From assembly GCA_037833965.1 (NCBI GenBank), contig AP031356.1, forward strand, positions 19,180,501 to 19,244,500: a stretch of DNA of 64,000 nucleotides, written 5' to 3'. The DNA comes from Marchantia polymorpha subsp. ruderalis. Lineage: Eukaryota > Streptophyta > Marchantiopsida > Marchantiales > Marchantiaceae. The translations under genes and the position numbers were made by a program. Below the pieces are notes generated by a model. It worked only from the letters and a program-made list of their open reading frames with translations. It did not search any database and was not told where the DNA came from. This document shows, piece after piece, positions 37,101-45,364 of this stretch; positions within the stretch are counted from its first letter, which is position 1; each line of letters starts with the position of its first letter.

Positions 37101-37316
37101 AAGGTAGCAAAGAAGCTCGATGCCTTTCTGTCGAAGGCACAGGATACCATGTCCGCCCTCGAGGGGGAGGTGTCCGCGGCGTTGCAGCGGTTGGGACTGC
37201 GCAGTCCAGCGGAAGACTGGCAGGGTAGGGAGTTAGTGCGCGGCAGTCGGCCGCGCAGGAGACGTAGTACAGGTTCCGCGGAGTGTAGTGTAGCGTGGTT
37301 CCGTGCAGGCGTGTAG
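34197..37316 (+). CDS. LTR-resident ORF, 1039 aa, unknown function (A 5' LTR)
   Basis: This ORF is intact. The ATG lies in GAGCCGACC-ATG-A, a context conserved in all copies. Predicted layout: basic N-terminus (1-90); Trp-rich, probably folded region (about 110-290, with LLWGWNYIC, TLWQVSFVECVIEG and HLSPFLINFYRQRN); Pro/Arg/Ser/Ala-rich disordered region (300-720), partly encoded by mini-palindromes; acidic run of Asp/Glu (about 720-745); long Leu/Glu/Lys/Arg coiled coil (about 770-1000); basic tail RRRR and CSVAWFRAGV. No signal peptide or membrane segment is evident. It has five more codons than the 3' copy because of one extra 15-bp palindrome unit. A weak resemblance of the folded part to the 'putative plant transposon protein' family is possible but unproven. 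Confidence 0.85.
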   Translation: MTFDRAAENVPFLNSRFQSLVRAARIHLLAAEHSRRRRTGDFLLIEGEVSARDLELRAIRVCRERKKPGRCGSRMSGRANPRNAMTRPSRLRMVPLRLPQNGLRAFEERLIARKLDFLLWGWNYICGNMVCEWLEPQGPPSRGLRPHVDRWTVQDWAQALGRCAGMPGHLLFDSESIKVTKQEEAQFVELFKTGRSTKNGYRTRDYKDRFRRTLSAALMQLLQPHRACYITLWQVSFVECVIEGTPIHWASILHRVMRHHAFEEKGGTLNHLSPFLINFYRQRNCLTAAELEHFPPLSIDHPGKYVRENEVDTDAEESPTSTPSRRRDEGRHTPAARVPRKRRWREESEEEQHQEPSAPIRPRPLCEPYSRPKQKARRLVLPADSADTATIATEQGSASPERREEARTTAGATGHAATSTGERPPTGQGPPELPRAMRTDVPFADGRASADRRTQVDVDLRLRVGRSSPPVHRRSPVHRSPVHRTPPHVPPVHRQESPPFQRRKGKEPAEEPPTRHRPSGPDPPAHHAPQFAPSAPGPSSRGDTSRERAEAAPSAGSPPIDAPSAVGPIGQGTSGVRPPAMSPSAIDVRGATPAADKAPANAPAHGPGTAPTDRSREQQTEERSDCPRDEISMRDAQSNPAQPPSAQSPSAADDGGREDAVDNQQARDGDAARVHSPSALDILATSSEAAAVPSQAAHVDDVQPHSGQSPTQSMATEILHSDDDDGGSTEEMSGAEDTEEEEEEIVGAPAAALSEQVIPLLRYLDRKVDKYADPLQPGSYIELVRRRTRTKVHTSKLLARVDQELRDLKEKHACLWGQYKLNQKFYKHTEKMKDEKLGELTKEQVKVKEALISEQAQNRILSEELVRQTRLLEQCQLARQADEELIRRLQSECGELRAQRAEAESQLVIIEEDRRKEADRTKVETARRVAHCLKGYAHWEVKAQEKLTLREFELRAAGLLSGDSRSRRKVAKKLDAFLSKAQDTMSALEGEVSAALQRLGLRSPAEDWQGRELVRGSRPRRRRSTGSAECSVAWFRAGV
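35634..35648. repeat. Extra 15-bp mini-palindrome unit in the A 5' LTR
   Basis: The unit TCGCCTGTGCACAGG is present here and absent from the otherwise matching place in the 3' LTR (near 46800). The two LTRs were identical at insertion, so this unit was gained or lost since. It keeps the ORF in frame. Confidence 0.85.
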
Positions 37317-37352
37317 CGTAGTGCAGTGTAGTGCTAGGTAGGACTTAGAAGG

Positions 37353-37359
37353 TATAAAA
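37353..37359 (+). promoter_or_regulatory. LTR TATA box (A 5' LTR), probable element promoter
   Basis: TATAAAA lies 37 bp after the stop codon of the LTR ORF. A hairpin-forming inverted repeat (CCAGGC/GCCTGG, 37365-37381) follows. Transcription of genomic RNA would start near 37384. RNA starting here omits the 5' ORF copy but includes the one in the 3' LTR. Confidence 0.65.
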
Positions 37360-38324
37360 TAGTTCCAGGCGTTTTGCCTGGGGTTCTTTCCCATCAGAAG
37401 TGCAGATCAGGAACCCATTTCCTTTGCGTGTTTGTGTCCTTGAGTTCTGTCACCACGCAGGAGGAGTTACAACTTAGCGTTCCGCATTTTGTAGCTGAAG
37501 GCCTTCGGCCGAATGTTCAGAGCTAGTACATTGGTTAGAGACTTGAGTAGTTCGGATCTGCACCTGCGTGTGACTGCCGATGCTCAGAGCCAGTGACTAG
37601 TTAGATACTTGAACAGTTTCGCCCCTACACCTTCGAGTGTTCCTTTCTGATTGTACTCCTTTGGGATTTTTCCCCTGAATGCCAAGGTGAAGTTTTACTA
37701 CTTCGTGTAAGCCTTGGTTGTAAATTCAGGTTACGCTGCAGCAGGTGCCTTGAGGGTAACCCCTGTAGTATTTCTGGGAATGACAAGTGCCTGAGAATTC
37801 AAACTCTTCAATAGACTGTTGTTGTGTTACTGGAATGTTTCTCAGTGAGTCCTTCAGTGCGGACCTGTGTTCTCTGCGCGTTTTGTGAGTTGAGAGTGTT
37901 GTTCACCGCGTAGGAGTGACTTCGATCCGAAGTAGGCAGTCCAAACCGGGTTTCCTACACTAGCAGCAAGCTAGTGGAAGTGTTGTAAAAGCCGGAGTTG
38001 GAAGTCACTGCCCGCAGCTTTGCCGAGTGTGCTCGCGAGAGACTTTCCCCCTGAAATCTTGAAGTAGAGGTCCTAACGGATCTCTGGGTTGTGTTTCTGT
38101 AGTTTCAGGTGTGTGTGTGTGTGTGTTACGCTGCACTGTGCGACCTCCGAGTGCGCTCCGAGTGGACACTTGCAGTATTTCTGGGAGTGACAGTCGCCTG
38201 AGAATTCAAACTCCTCAATAGTCTGTTAAAACGTGACACTTTGTACCTTGTGTGTTCCTCTGTCCCTGTGGGTTCGACCTTTCTACCACTATATTGCAGT
38301 TTTAGCCTTTAGTGGGTTATTACA

Positions 38325-38346
38325 TAAGAAGCCGACAACTTCTTTT
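38325..38346 (+). other. Conserved 22-nt spacer between LTR and primer site
   Basis: The spacer holds AGAAG and CTTCT, which can pair as a small hairpin. It has the same length in A, B and C (38325-38346, 13753-13774, 23372-23393). Plant Ty3/gypsy primer sites usually start within a few bases of the LTR. Confidence 0.7.
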
Positions 38347-38365
38347 TGGCGCCGCTGCCGGGGAC
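38347..38365 (+). other. Primer binding site, tRNA-Asp type (element A)
   Basis: TGGCGCCGCTGCCGGGGAC pairs with the 3' end of plant tRNA-Asp, including CCA. This is the minus-strand priming site. Confidence 0.88.
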
Positions 38366-38410
38366 AGTTGCGTCAACACCGGGGTTTTTACGAGCAGCCA
38401 TGCTCGGTGA

Positions 38411-41242
38411 ATGTCGACTGGGGCTAGCGGGAGCAACCTAAGTGCTAGAGCTGTCCGCAAGTTCCGACGGGATTCAGAGAAGGCCGTGGAAGAGACACGG
38501 CGTCAAAACAAGAAAACACCAAAAAGAGTACCTAAGCCTAGTTCGGCCGACATTCTTGGGGAACCTGCCCCCGGCGACTCGGAACCAAACTTGGTGCTTA
38601 CAGTTCTACTAGATATTCCTTGCACGGACCCGCCTAGTGAAGTAGAACCGACCGCCCGAGAACCGTCGACAGACACACCGATGGCGGACGGACAAGCCAA
38701 TGTGCGGCTACCTCAGCCGATTACTAAACATTCCTACCCGAAGTACAAAGGGAGTGGGGATGACGACGATGCAGATTCATACATCAAGTTGTTCGAATCG
38801 GTGTCTATTGCCAATCGCGAGATCGCAGACGACGACCGACTAAGGATCTTTCCAAGCCTTATGCGGAAGAAAGCGAGGAGTTGGTACAATCACGAGAGCA
38901 TCGATCCGACTGGGTTGACAACATGGGCCCAGCTGAAGGAGAAGTTCCTTCGCCGCTTTCGCGAGCTCGGCTACGACAGTCGGGTTTTGACAAAGTTACG
39001 TAATTTGCATCGAGAGAAGAAGGAGAGTCTGCGTGACTACACTGAGAGATTTCTGGACCTCCTCGACAGAATACCGAAAACAGGACCAGGGTCCCCTTTC
39101 TCGGTACAACAAGCTGTGGATTGGTACGTGACCGGTTTAACTCGGGAGATGGAGACTTTTTGCCGACGCAGCAAGTGCGACACTATTGAGGATGTGATTG
39201 CATCGGCAGAAGCCTTCGAAACTTCCACTCTCAACCGAAGAGGGAGAGAGAGACGGGAGTCGAAGGAGCGAAAACCGAAGGGAGGGCGAAGACGACGTAG
39301 AGGTACAACTCCGTCATCGGAGGAATCGTCTTCGGACGAGAACCGTTCCTCATCCGAAGAAGAGGAAACCTCATCGTCGGAGGAGGAGAAGAAGAGGAAG
39401 AAGCATGGGTCAGCGAAGAAAAAGGGCATCCGACGAGTGACTACGGACAGAGCGCCGGGAGATATAGCTTCGAAGATGGAGACCCTTGTGAAGGACTTCG
39501 CCGATCTCAAGGTTCAAGTGGTAGGCGGGCATGATCGCCGAAAATCACCCGGGAGAGTGCGAGCGAACTTATGGTGTACTACGTGCGGGGCGGTGGGACA
39601 TGCAAACACCGAGTGCCTTACCACCCGTCCGTCATATCCAGTCAACGCAGTAGAGTGGGCACAACCGTACTATGGAGAGCACCCTCAGTACTATGGAGAG
39701 GCTAGCGAAGAGACAGCCTACGCCGTCCAGTCGGTTCCTACCCCTCCTGCAGTTTCAGCAATGCAAGTCCCACGATATATTCCGGTGGATCGGGCCACTA
39801 CAGTACCCGTGAGGCGGAGAGCACCTCCAGGGACGTTTGACCCACCGCCACCGCGAGCTTGTTATAATTGCGGGGAAGTCGGGCACTTCTCACCGCAGTG
39901 TCCCCATCCAAAAAGGCGAAACGATTATGCTCCGACATGTAGTAATTGCAAGAAGATCGGGCATACTGCGCCAGAGTGTGATCAGCCACCAGTCCCTCGG
40001 CCAGCGGTACGATTTGTGAACACTCCTGCCAAGGAGGACGTCCAAGTTAACCAGGTCGAAGTAGGTTCAGACGGGGATGACGAAGACGAAGAGTGGCCGG
40101 CTGAAGAGGTTATGTGCGCACGGGTCGAAACTCGTAGTTCCAAGAAATCGAAGGAGCAAGAGCGTGACACTCGCAAGCACGAACGGCGAACCGACGACCG
40201 GACGGGAAAAGGGAAGGAGAAGACATCCAGCAAGTCCGACTTGCGATCTGCTCGGAAGGCTTCGGCTACGAGAGAGGCACCAGCAGTGCGCCCCCAGACA
40301 GCAGTCGAGGACGAGCCAGTGCGCCTACTGAAACGGGACTATGCTCCGGATATCCGCAACGAGGTAACCAACCTGTTGAAGGAAGCGATCCGCACTCAAA
40401 AGGACCCACCGCGGCCAGACTTGACATCCTCCCTTGGGGCGAAGTTGGCAGCCACCGTGGAACCTCGCAGAGCGTCGCCGACCCCGGCGACTCAACGCGC
40501 CCACTATGACTTGGTCGAAGATCTCGGGAGTCGAAAAGTGAACATCACGTTCAAGCAGCTCTTGGAGGACAATAAGACGTATCGGAGAATGTTGATGCTT
40601 TCGCTACGGCATCCGCGGAAGCCGCGCGCATCCACATCCTCTCAAGTATATCAAGTGGAGAGCGAAGACCAAGGGCCACCAGAGATCGATGTGGAAATAG
40701 CAGGGTGTTGTGTACGCAGGGTGCCAATCGACTCTGGATCAGGAGTCAACATAATGACGGAGGATACAGCGAGAGCCTTGGGGTTCAGTCAATACGAACC
40801 CTCGAAGCGTGTGTTGAGATTAGCGGATCAGACGCGGAGAATGCCTGCAGGTATGCTGCGCAATGTCAAGACAATCATCGGGGGTGCGGACTTTCGGTTG
40901 ACGTATATCATCCTTCAACCGATGATGAAGCAGGGCTATGACGTTCTGCTCGGGCGACCATGGCTATATGGCGCACAAGTCAGATGTGATTGGCGAAGAC
41001 ATCGCCTTAAGTTTCCTCATCCTTCGGAACCGACCAAAACCATTACGGTGCCCTGGAATAGGGTCAGACACGAAGGAGAGACCCCATCGACAAGTGCAGG
41101 TTACACATCGGGCGAGGACAGTGAGTCGACCGCGCGATCGGATTCCAGTGGTACCGAATCCGATTACTTCGTGGGATTCGTTGCCTGCTGTTCGGTGGGA
41201 GAAGAAGAAGAGACGGAAGCTATTCAGCCGGAAGACGAATAG
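38411..41242 (+). CDS. gag: Gag-protease polyprotein of element A, 943 aa
   Basis: This ORF is intact. Gag assembles the particle and packages RNA; the protease cuts the polyprotein. Visible parts: Gag core at about 120-220 (SYIKLFESVSI, RKKARSWYNHES, LRDYTERFLDLL); a Ser/Glu tract ending in Lys at about 295-335; CX2CX4HX4C zinc knuckles at about 387-402, 483-498 and 509-523; Arg/Lys/Glu-rich linker; aspartic protease with IDSGSGVNIM at about 771-780. The ORF ends TAG at 41240-41242, in frame with pol. Three knuckles with the first set apart is more than the usual one or two. The start ATG follows TGCTCGGTGA and is shared by B and C. Confidence 0.95.
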   Translation: MSTGASGSNLSARAVRKFRRDSEKAVEETRRQNKKTPKRVPKPSSADILGEPAPGDSEPNLVLTVLLDIPCTDPPSEVEPTAREPSTDTPMADGQANVRLPQPITKHSYPKYKGSGDDDDADSYIKLFESVSIANREIADDDRLRIFPSLMRKKARSWYNHESIDPTGLTTWAQLKEKFLRRFRELGYDSRVLTKLRNLHREKKESLRDYTERFLDLLDRIPKTGPGSPFSVQQAVDWYVTGLTREMETFCRRSKCDTIEDVIASAEAFETSTLNRRGRERRESKERKPKGGRRRRRGTTPSSEESSSDENRSSSEEEETSSSEEEKKRKKHGSAKKKGIRRVTTDRAPGDIASKMETLVKDFADLKVQVVGGHDRRKSPGRVRANLWCTTCGAVGHANTECLTTRPSYPVNAVEWAQPYYGEHPQYYGEASEETAYAVQSVPTPPAVSAMQVPRYIPVDRATTVPVRRRAPPGTFDPPPPRACYNCGEVGHFSPQCPHPKRRNDYAPTCSNCKKIGHTAPECDQPPVPRPAVRFVNTPAKEDVQVNQVEVGSDGDDEDEEWPAEEVMCARVETRSSKKSKEQERDTRKHERRTDDRTGKGKEKTSSKSDLRSARKASATREAPAVRPQTAVEDEPVRLLKRDYAPDIRNEVTNLLKEAIRTQKDPPRPDLTSSLGAKLAATVEPRRASPTPATQRAHYDLVEDLGSRKVNITFKQLLEDNKTYRRMLMLSLRHPRKPRASTSSQVYQVESEDQGPPEIDVEIAGCCVRRVPIDSGSGVNIMTEDTARALGFSQYEPSKRVLRLADQTRRMPAGMLRNVKTIIGGADFRLTYIILQPMMKQGYDVLLGRPWLYGAQVRCDWRRHRLKFPHPSEPTKTITVPWNRVRHEGETPSTSAGYTSGEDSESTARSDSSGTESDYFVGFVACCSVGEEEETEAIQPEDE

Positions 41243-41248
41243 CAATTA
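41240..41248 (+). promoter_or_regulatory. Stop-codon readthrough context UAG CAA UUA (element A)
   Basis: The gag stop is followed by CAA TTA. This is the known CAR-YYA context that lets ribosomes read through UAG in tobacco mosaic virus and relatives. Pol is in the same frame and has no ATG until about 62 codons further on, so readthrough is the simplest way to make Gag-Pol. Confidence 0.75.
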
Positions 41249-44083
41249 ACTGTGGGACTGGGAAGGAGTGAGACGAGTCACACCGAGGGCATTGTCGACC
41301 CTAGTGACTGTCACGAAGTACAACTTAGTCCCGGCAAGCGCTTGAAGGTATCAAGCGCAGTGAGAGGAGACGAGCTAAGGAAAGTACAGGCATTCCTTAG
41401 CCATTATGTCGACGTCTTCGCCTGGAAGATCGAAGACATGAAGGGGATACCTGCACGGTATGGGGAACACCGTATCGATTTACTGGACGACTCAGTACCC
41501 ATACGACAGCGCCAGTATCGCCTCAACCCAAAATACTCCTTGCTAGTTAAAGAGGAGATAGATAAGTACTTGAGCGCTGGTATTATTTACCCTGTACTCA
41601 GCAGTGAGTGGGTTTCGCCGATTGTTATCGTACCCAAGAAGTTGACGGGTAAGATACGAGTGTGTCAGGATTTCCGGAAGTTGAATGCAGCAACACGCAA
41701 GGATCATCACCCGTTACCATTCACGGATGCCATTCTAGACCATGTCGCAGGACATGAATGTTATAGCTTCCTGGATGGGTTCTCAGGTTACAATCAGGTG
41801 TCTATCCGTGAACAGGACAAGGATAAAACTACGTTCACAACCGACTGGGGAACTTACGCATACCACAAGATGCCCTTCGGTCTGTGCAACGCGCCTGCCA
41901 CCTTTCAACGGATGATGACCAATATCTTTCAGGAACAACTGAGGAAGTTCCTGGAAATATTCATAGATGACTTCTGTGTCTTTGGGAAGCGGTCTGAACA
42001 CCTAAGTCACTTGAAGCAGACCTTCGATAAATGTAGAGAGAGCAGTTTATCACTGCATCCCGAGAAGTGCTTTTTCTTTATGACTAGTGGGATCTTGTTG
42101 GGTCATCGGGTCTCGGCAGACGGCATTGCGGTGGACATCGAGAAGGTCAAGGTTATACTCGAGCTTGAGCCACCCACGAATCTAAGAGAGCTGCGAGCAT
42201 TCCTGGGTCATGTGGGCTACTACCGAAGATTCATACACCTGTATGCAATACTGGCGGCGGACCTGACCAAGTTGTTGAAGAAGGACGAGCCTTATGCTTG
42301 GGGTGCGAACCAGCAGTCAGCCTTTGAGACTCTTAAAGCGAAACTCACGACTGCTCCCGTACTAAGGAGTCCAGACTGGAATCGACCATTCCATGTTTAC
42401 GTTGACACCTCGGCATTCGCCATCGGTGTAGTACTGAGTCAAAAGGATGACAACAAAAAGGACTACCCGATCTACTTCGCGAGCCGACAGTTGTCTCTAG
42501 TAGAGCGGAAGTACACCACGACGGAGAGAGAAGCGTTGGGGATGGTGTACTCCTGTAAAAAGTTCCGTCACTACCTAATCTGCTACGAGTTTGTGTTCCA
42601 TGTGGACCACTACGCATTGCAACACCTAGTCAAGAAAGCCGACCTATCCGGTCGGATCGCCAGGTGGGTGTTGTTACTACAAGAGTTCACCTACACAGTC
42701 CAGACCAGGAAAGGGGTGCACCACGAAAATGCGGATTACTTGTCCCGACTATGGACCCAGCCGACAGAGGAGGAATTGGTGGACGATTTTCCAGATGAAG
42801 AGTTATTTCAGTTGTCTGCAGGACATGAGTCCCGCTATGCCGACCTGTATCGATATTTACTAACCCTCCAGTGTCCCGAAGGCATGGATTTGGAACAGCG
42901 AACTGTCTTTATTCATAAGGCAGGTCCGTACCAACTCCAGCAGGGGGTTTTGTTCAAGAAGATGGCAGATGAGCGCTTATGCAGATGCCTGGAGGAATCA
43001 GAGGTACCAAGAATAGTGAGTGCGATGCATACTGAGGAGGCGGGTGGACACTATGCCACCAGGAACACGGTCACAAAGATCCTAAATGCGGGGTATTGGT
43101 GGCCGACCATGTTTAAGGATGTTCTCGATTACATCCGCAAGTGCAACAGTTGCCAGAGGACGGGGAGACCGACGCCTACAACACGCTGGCCCCTGACTCC
43201 CATCATGCCTCTAGCACCCTTCGAAAAATGGGGTATTGACTTTGTAGGGCCGATCCAACCAGTGACTAGAAGTACACGAAGGCGCTACATTCTGGTAGCA
43301 ACGGACTACGCCACCAAAATGGTAGAGGCCAGGGCCACCAGAAGGGATGATGCTGCCACAGTGGCCGCATTCTTGTTTGAGTCGATCATCACACGCTACG
43401 GATGTCCCTTAGAGCTAGTCAGCGACCGGGGCACGCATTTTCTGAATCAGATCATCGAAGATCTGACACGGTATTTCCACATCAAGCACCGGAAGACTAC
43501 TCCATACAATCCCAAGGCAAATGGATTGACGGAGAAGTCCAATGGTCTGCTGTGTAAAATACTACTCAAGGTCACGGTGAATCACGCTCACGACTGGGAT
43601 ACGAAGCTAGCAGCCGCTCTATGGGCATACCGGACAGCTGAGAAGATCACGACCAAACAGACACCATACTTTCTGGTGTATGGGCAACACCCGATCCTCC
43701 CGATCGAATTTGAAGTACCCACCCAACGAACGTTGGATTTGCAAAGGATGGGCGCAGAGGAGAGTCAGCTCTACAGGTTACAGGAGGTCACGCTGCTGGA
43801 TGAGAGGAGACGAGACGCCGAAGATCGCACCAGGAAAATCCAGCTCCGCCGAAAGGAGAGATACGATGAAAAGATCAAACCGGTACTACTGCAGGCGGGT
43901 GATTTGGCATTGCTCTACGATAGCAGGCATGCCAGATTCCCAGGCAAACTGCACCTAAGGTGGATGGGACCTTACAGGGTTGTCGAAGTCTTCCCGAATG
44001 GATCCATCCAACTTGCGGACCTGGCCGGCGATTTGTTAGGCACCCGAGTGAACGGGTGGCGGTTGAAGAAATACCACATGTGA
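41243..44083 (+). CDS. pol: Pol of element A: reverse transcriptase, RNase H, integrase
   Basis: The frame is open from the gag UAG to TGA at 44081-44083, 946 codons, and is likely made as a Gag-Pol readthrough product. RT (about residues 100-270) shows QDFRKLNAATRKDHH, FLDGFSGYNQV, PFGLCNAPATFQRMM and FIDDF, the catalytic Asp pair with Phe in place of the usual Tyr. RNase H starts near FHVYVDTSAFAIG (about 380). Integrase has an HHCC finger (MHTEE...GGHYAT, CNSCQRTG), then Asp in IDFVGP, Asp in SDRGTHF and Glu in TEKSNG with exactly 35 residues between the last two. The C-terminus ends GTRVNGWRLKKYHM with no chromodomain. All catalytic residues are present, so the enzyme may be active. Confidence 0.96.
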   Translation, partial: QLTVGLGRSETSHTEGIVDPSDCHEVQLSPGKRLKVSSAVRGDELRKVQAFLSHYVDVFAWKIEDMKGIPARYGEHRIDLLDDSVPIRQRQYRLNPKYSLLVKEEIDKYLSAGIIYPVLSSEWVSPIVIVPKKLTGKIRVCQDFRKLNAATRKDHHPLPFTDAILDHVAGHECYSFLDGFSGYNQVSIREQDKDKTTFTTDWGTYAYHKMPFGLCNAPATFQRMMTNIFQEQLRKFLEIFIDDFCVFGKRSEHLSHLKQTFDKCRESSLSLHPEKCFFFMTSGILLGHRVSADGIAVDIEKVKVILELEPPTNLRELRAFLGHVGYYRRFIHLYAILAADLTKLLKKDEPYAWGANQQSAFETLKAKLTTAPVLRSPDWNRPFHVYVDTSAFAIGVVLSQKDDNKKDYPIYFASRQLSLVERKYTTTEREALGMVYSCKKFRHYLICYEFVFHVDHYALQHLVKKADLSGRIARWVLLLQEFTYTVQTRKGVHHENADYLSRLWTQPTEEELVDDFPDEELFQLSAGHESRYADLYRYLLTLQCPEGMDLEQRTVFIHKAGPYQLQQGVLFKKMADERLCRCLEESEVPRIVSAMHTEEAGGHYATRNTVTKILNAGYWWPTMFKDVLDYIRKCNSCQRTGRPTPTTRWPLTPIMPLAPFEKWGIDFVGPIQPVTRSTRRRYILVATDYATKMVEARATRRDDAATVAAFLFESIITRYGCPLELVSDRGTHFLNQIIEDLTRYFHIKHRKTTPYNPKANGLTEKSNGLLCKILLKVTVNHAHDWDTKLAAALWAYRTAEKITTKQTPYFLVYGQHPILPIEFEVPTQRTLDLQRMGAEESQLYRLQEVTLLDERRRDAEDRTRKIQLRRKERYDEKIKPVLLQAGDLALLYDSRHARFPGKLHLRWMGPYRVVEVFPNGSIQLADLAGDLLGTRVNGWRLKKYHM

Positions 44084-44107
44084 GTGTTCGCGTGGGCGCT
44101 CACAATT

Positions 44108-44120
44108 GAGGAGGGGGGCA
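44108..44120 (+). other. Polypurine tract of element A
   Basis: GAGGAGGGGGGCA lies directly before the 3' LTR start at 44121. It is the expected plus-strand primer. Confidence 0.8.
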
Positions 44121-45364
44121 TGTGGTACCCCACTTTTGGCAATTTTGAGGAAATTAAAACATTTTTGGAAAACTGTACCCTGGCAGCATTGTAAATAGCC
44201 TTCGGTACATCAAAACAGAGTGAATCCGGAAGATCGCGGGGATTCTCGAGGGATCTTGTAGAATCTGGGATTTGGGGTGCCGCAGTAAGGACAGGCACCA
44301 CCCTCCCTGCGAGCTCTGCAGTTAGGATTTCTACGGCGCAAGGCGCAAAACCCGCCTTCGGAGGTTGCGTCCGCGGCTGTAGGGAAACCCTCCCTAATTA
44401 GGTCAAACCTCGGGCGCCTTGACCAAGTTAGGATTCCGTTGGAAAGAGCTCGACGCACTGATTCCAACGAGCCCAAGAACGCTTGGAACGGACGAGGACT
44501 TAGGGAGCTATCGCTATTGGAAGAAACGGAGGCGGTCGCCTACGGCGGAAGGAATTCGCCACCGGCGCGAATTCCGCCTACGCGGAAGGGGGAATCAAGT
44601 TTTGTCCTGTGCGCGGACGAAGGCGTTCGCCTGTGCACAGGCGAAGTAGGGTTAGGGAAGGCGCGAAGTCCGCCTACGCACAGGCGTCCGCCTGTGCACA
44701 GGCGCTTCGGCGGCGGCGGAAAATCCGCCTTGGGCCCTAGAAATGCGCCTTGTGAGGTAGAAAGTGTACGACGCCTTCCGCGCCAGCGCGGCGCCGCGTA
44801 CGTCGGAAGAGCCGCCAGAGTAATCAAATCGGTACGGACCATGCGGACGGGAAGGGTGGATACGCTCTTGGACGGACGGAGTTGCGGCGGCGGAAGCGCC
44901 GACGGAGAGACAAGGAACGGACAGGCTCGACGGAGACGGCTGACCACGGTCAACGCCTTCCGCGCCAGCGCGACGTAGCGCACGGAATTCGCCTGCGCAC
45001 AGGCGAACGCCTGTGCACTGGAGGATTAAGTTCCGCACCGGCGGAGAATCCGCCGAGGCTCCTGCCTGCGCACAGGCAGGAGTTGAACTTTTGTCCGACA
45101 TGCGGACACACGCGTCAAGGCAGAGGGGGATTGGCCGAGGGGCGGTACGAACAAGTGTACCGCGCAAGGCGGAAAACTCGCCTTCGGCGCTACGCCCCCA
45201 TGTCCGCAGGGTAATACGCTCGCGGAGTTCAAATCCGCCAATTCGAGCGTGAGAGTTTAATCGACGACGGCGGAGCGTGAAGCCGCGCGTGAGAGTGAAG
45301 ACCGTTCCAGCGTACAGCCGGCGCGGCCATCAAGTGAGACGTTCTTCACGATCAAGAGCCGACC

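Larger units (their letters stand above)
32953..38324 (+). repeat. 5' LTR of element A, 5372 bp
   Basis: It runs from TGTGGTACCCCAC to GTGGGTTATTACA, two ends that form an imperfect 13-bp inverted repeat. Layout: about 1.24 kb of palindrome-rich upstream U3, the 1039-codon ORF (34197-37316), a TATA box at 37353, then about 0.95 kb of R/U5 with a TG repeat and the conserved GAAGGCCTTCGGCCGAA block. Placing the TATA after the ORF makes U3 about 4.4 kb long and puts the ORF inside U3. Confidence 0.95.

Noticed and set aside
41252-41254. Independent start of pol at GTG
   Set aside because: It is only an alternative codon seven nucleotides-plus after the stop. Plants rarely start at GTG, and the frame is open back to the gag UAG, so readthrough explains it better.
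41243-41300. Ribosomal frameshift between gag and pol
   Set aside because: Gag and pol are in the same frame in all three elements, and no slippery heptamer is needed; a single UAG separates them.
43880-44083. Chromodomain at the end of integrase
   Set aside because: Pol ends NGWRLKKYHM about 70 residues after the LLYDSRHARFPGKL segment, with no room for and no trace of a chromodomain.
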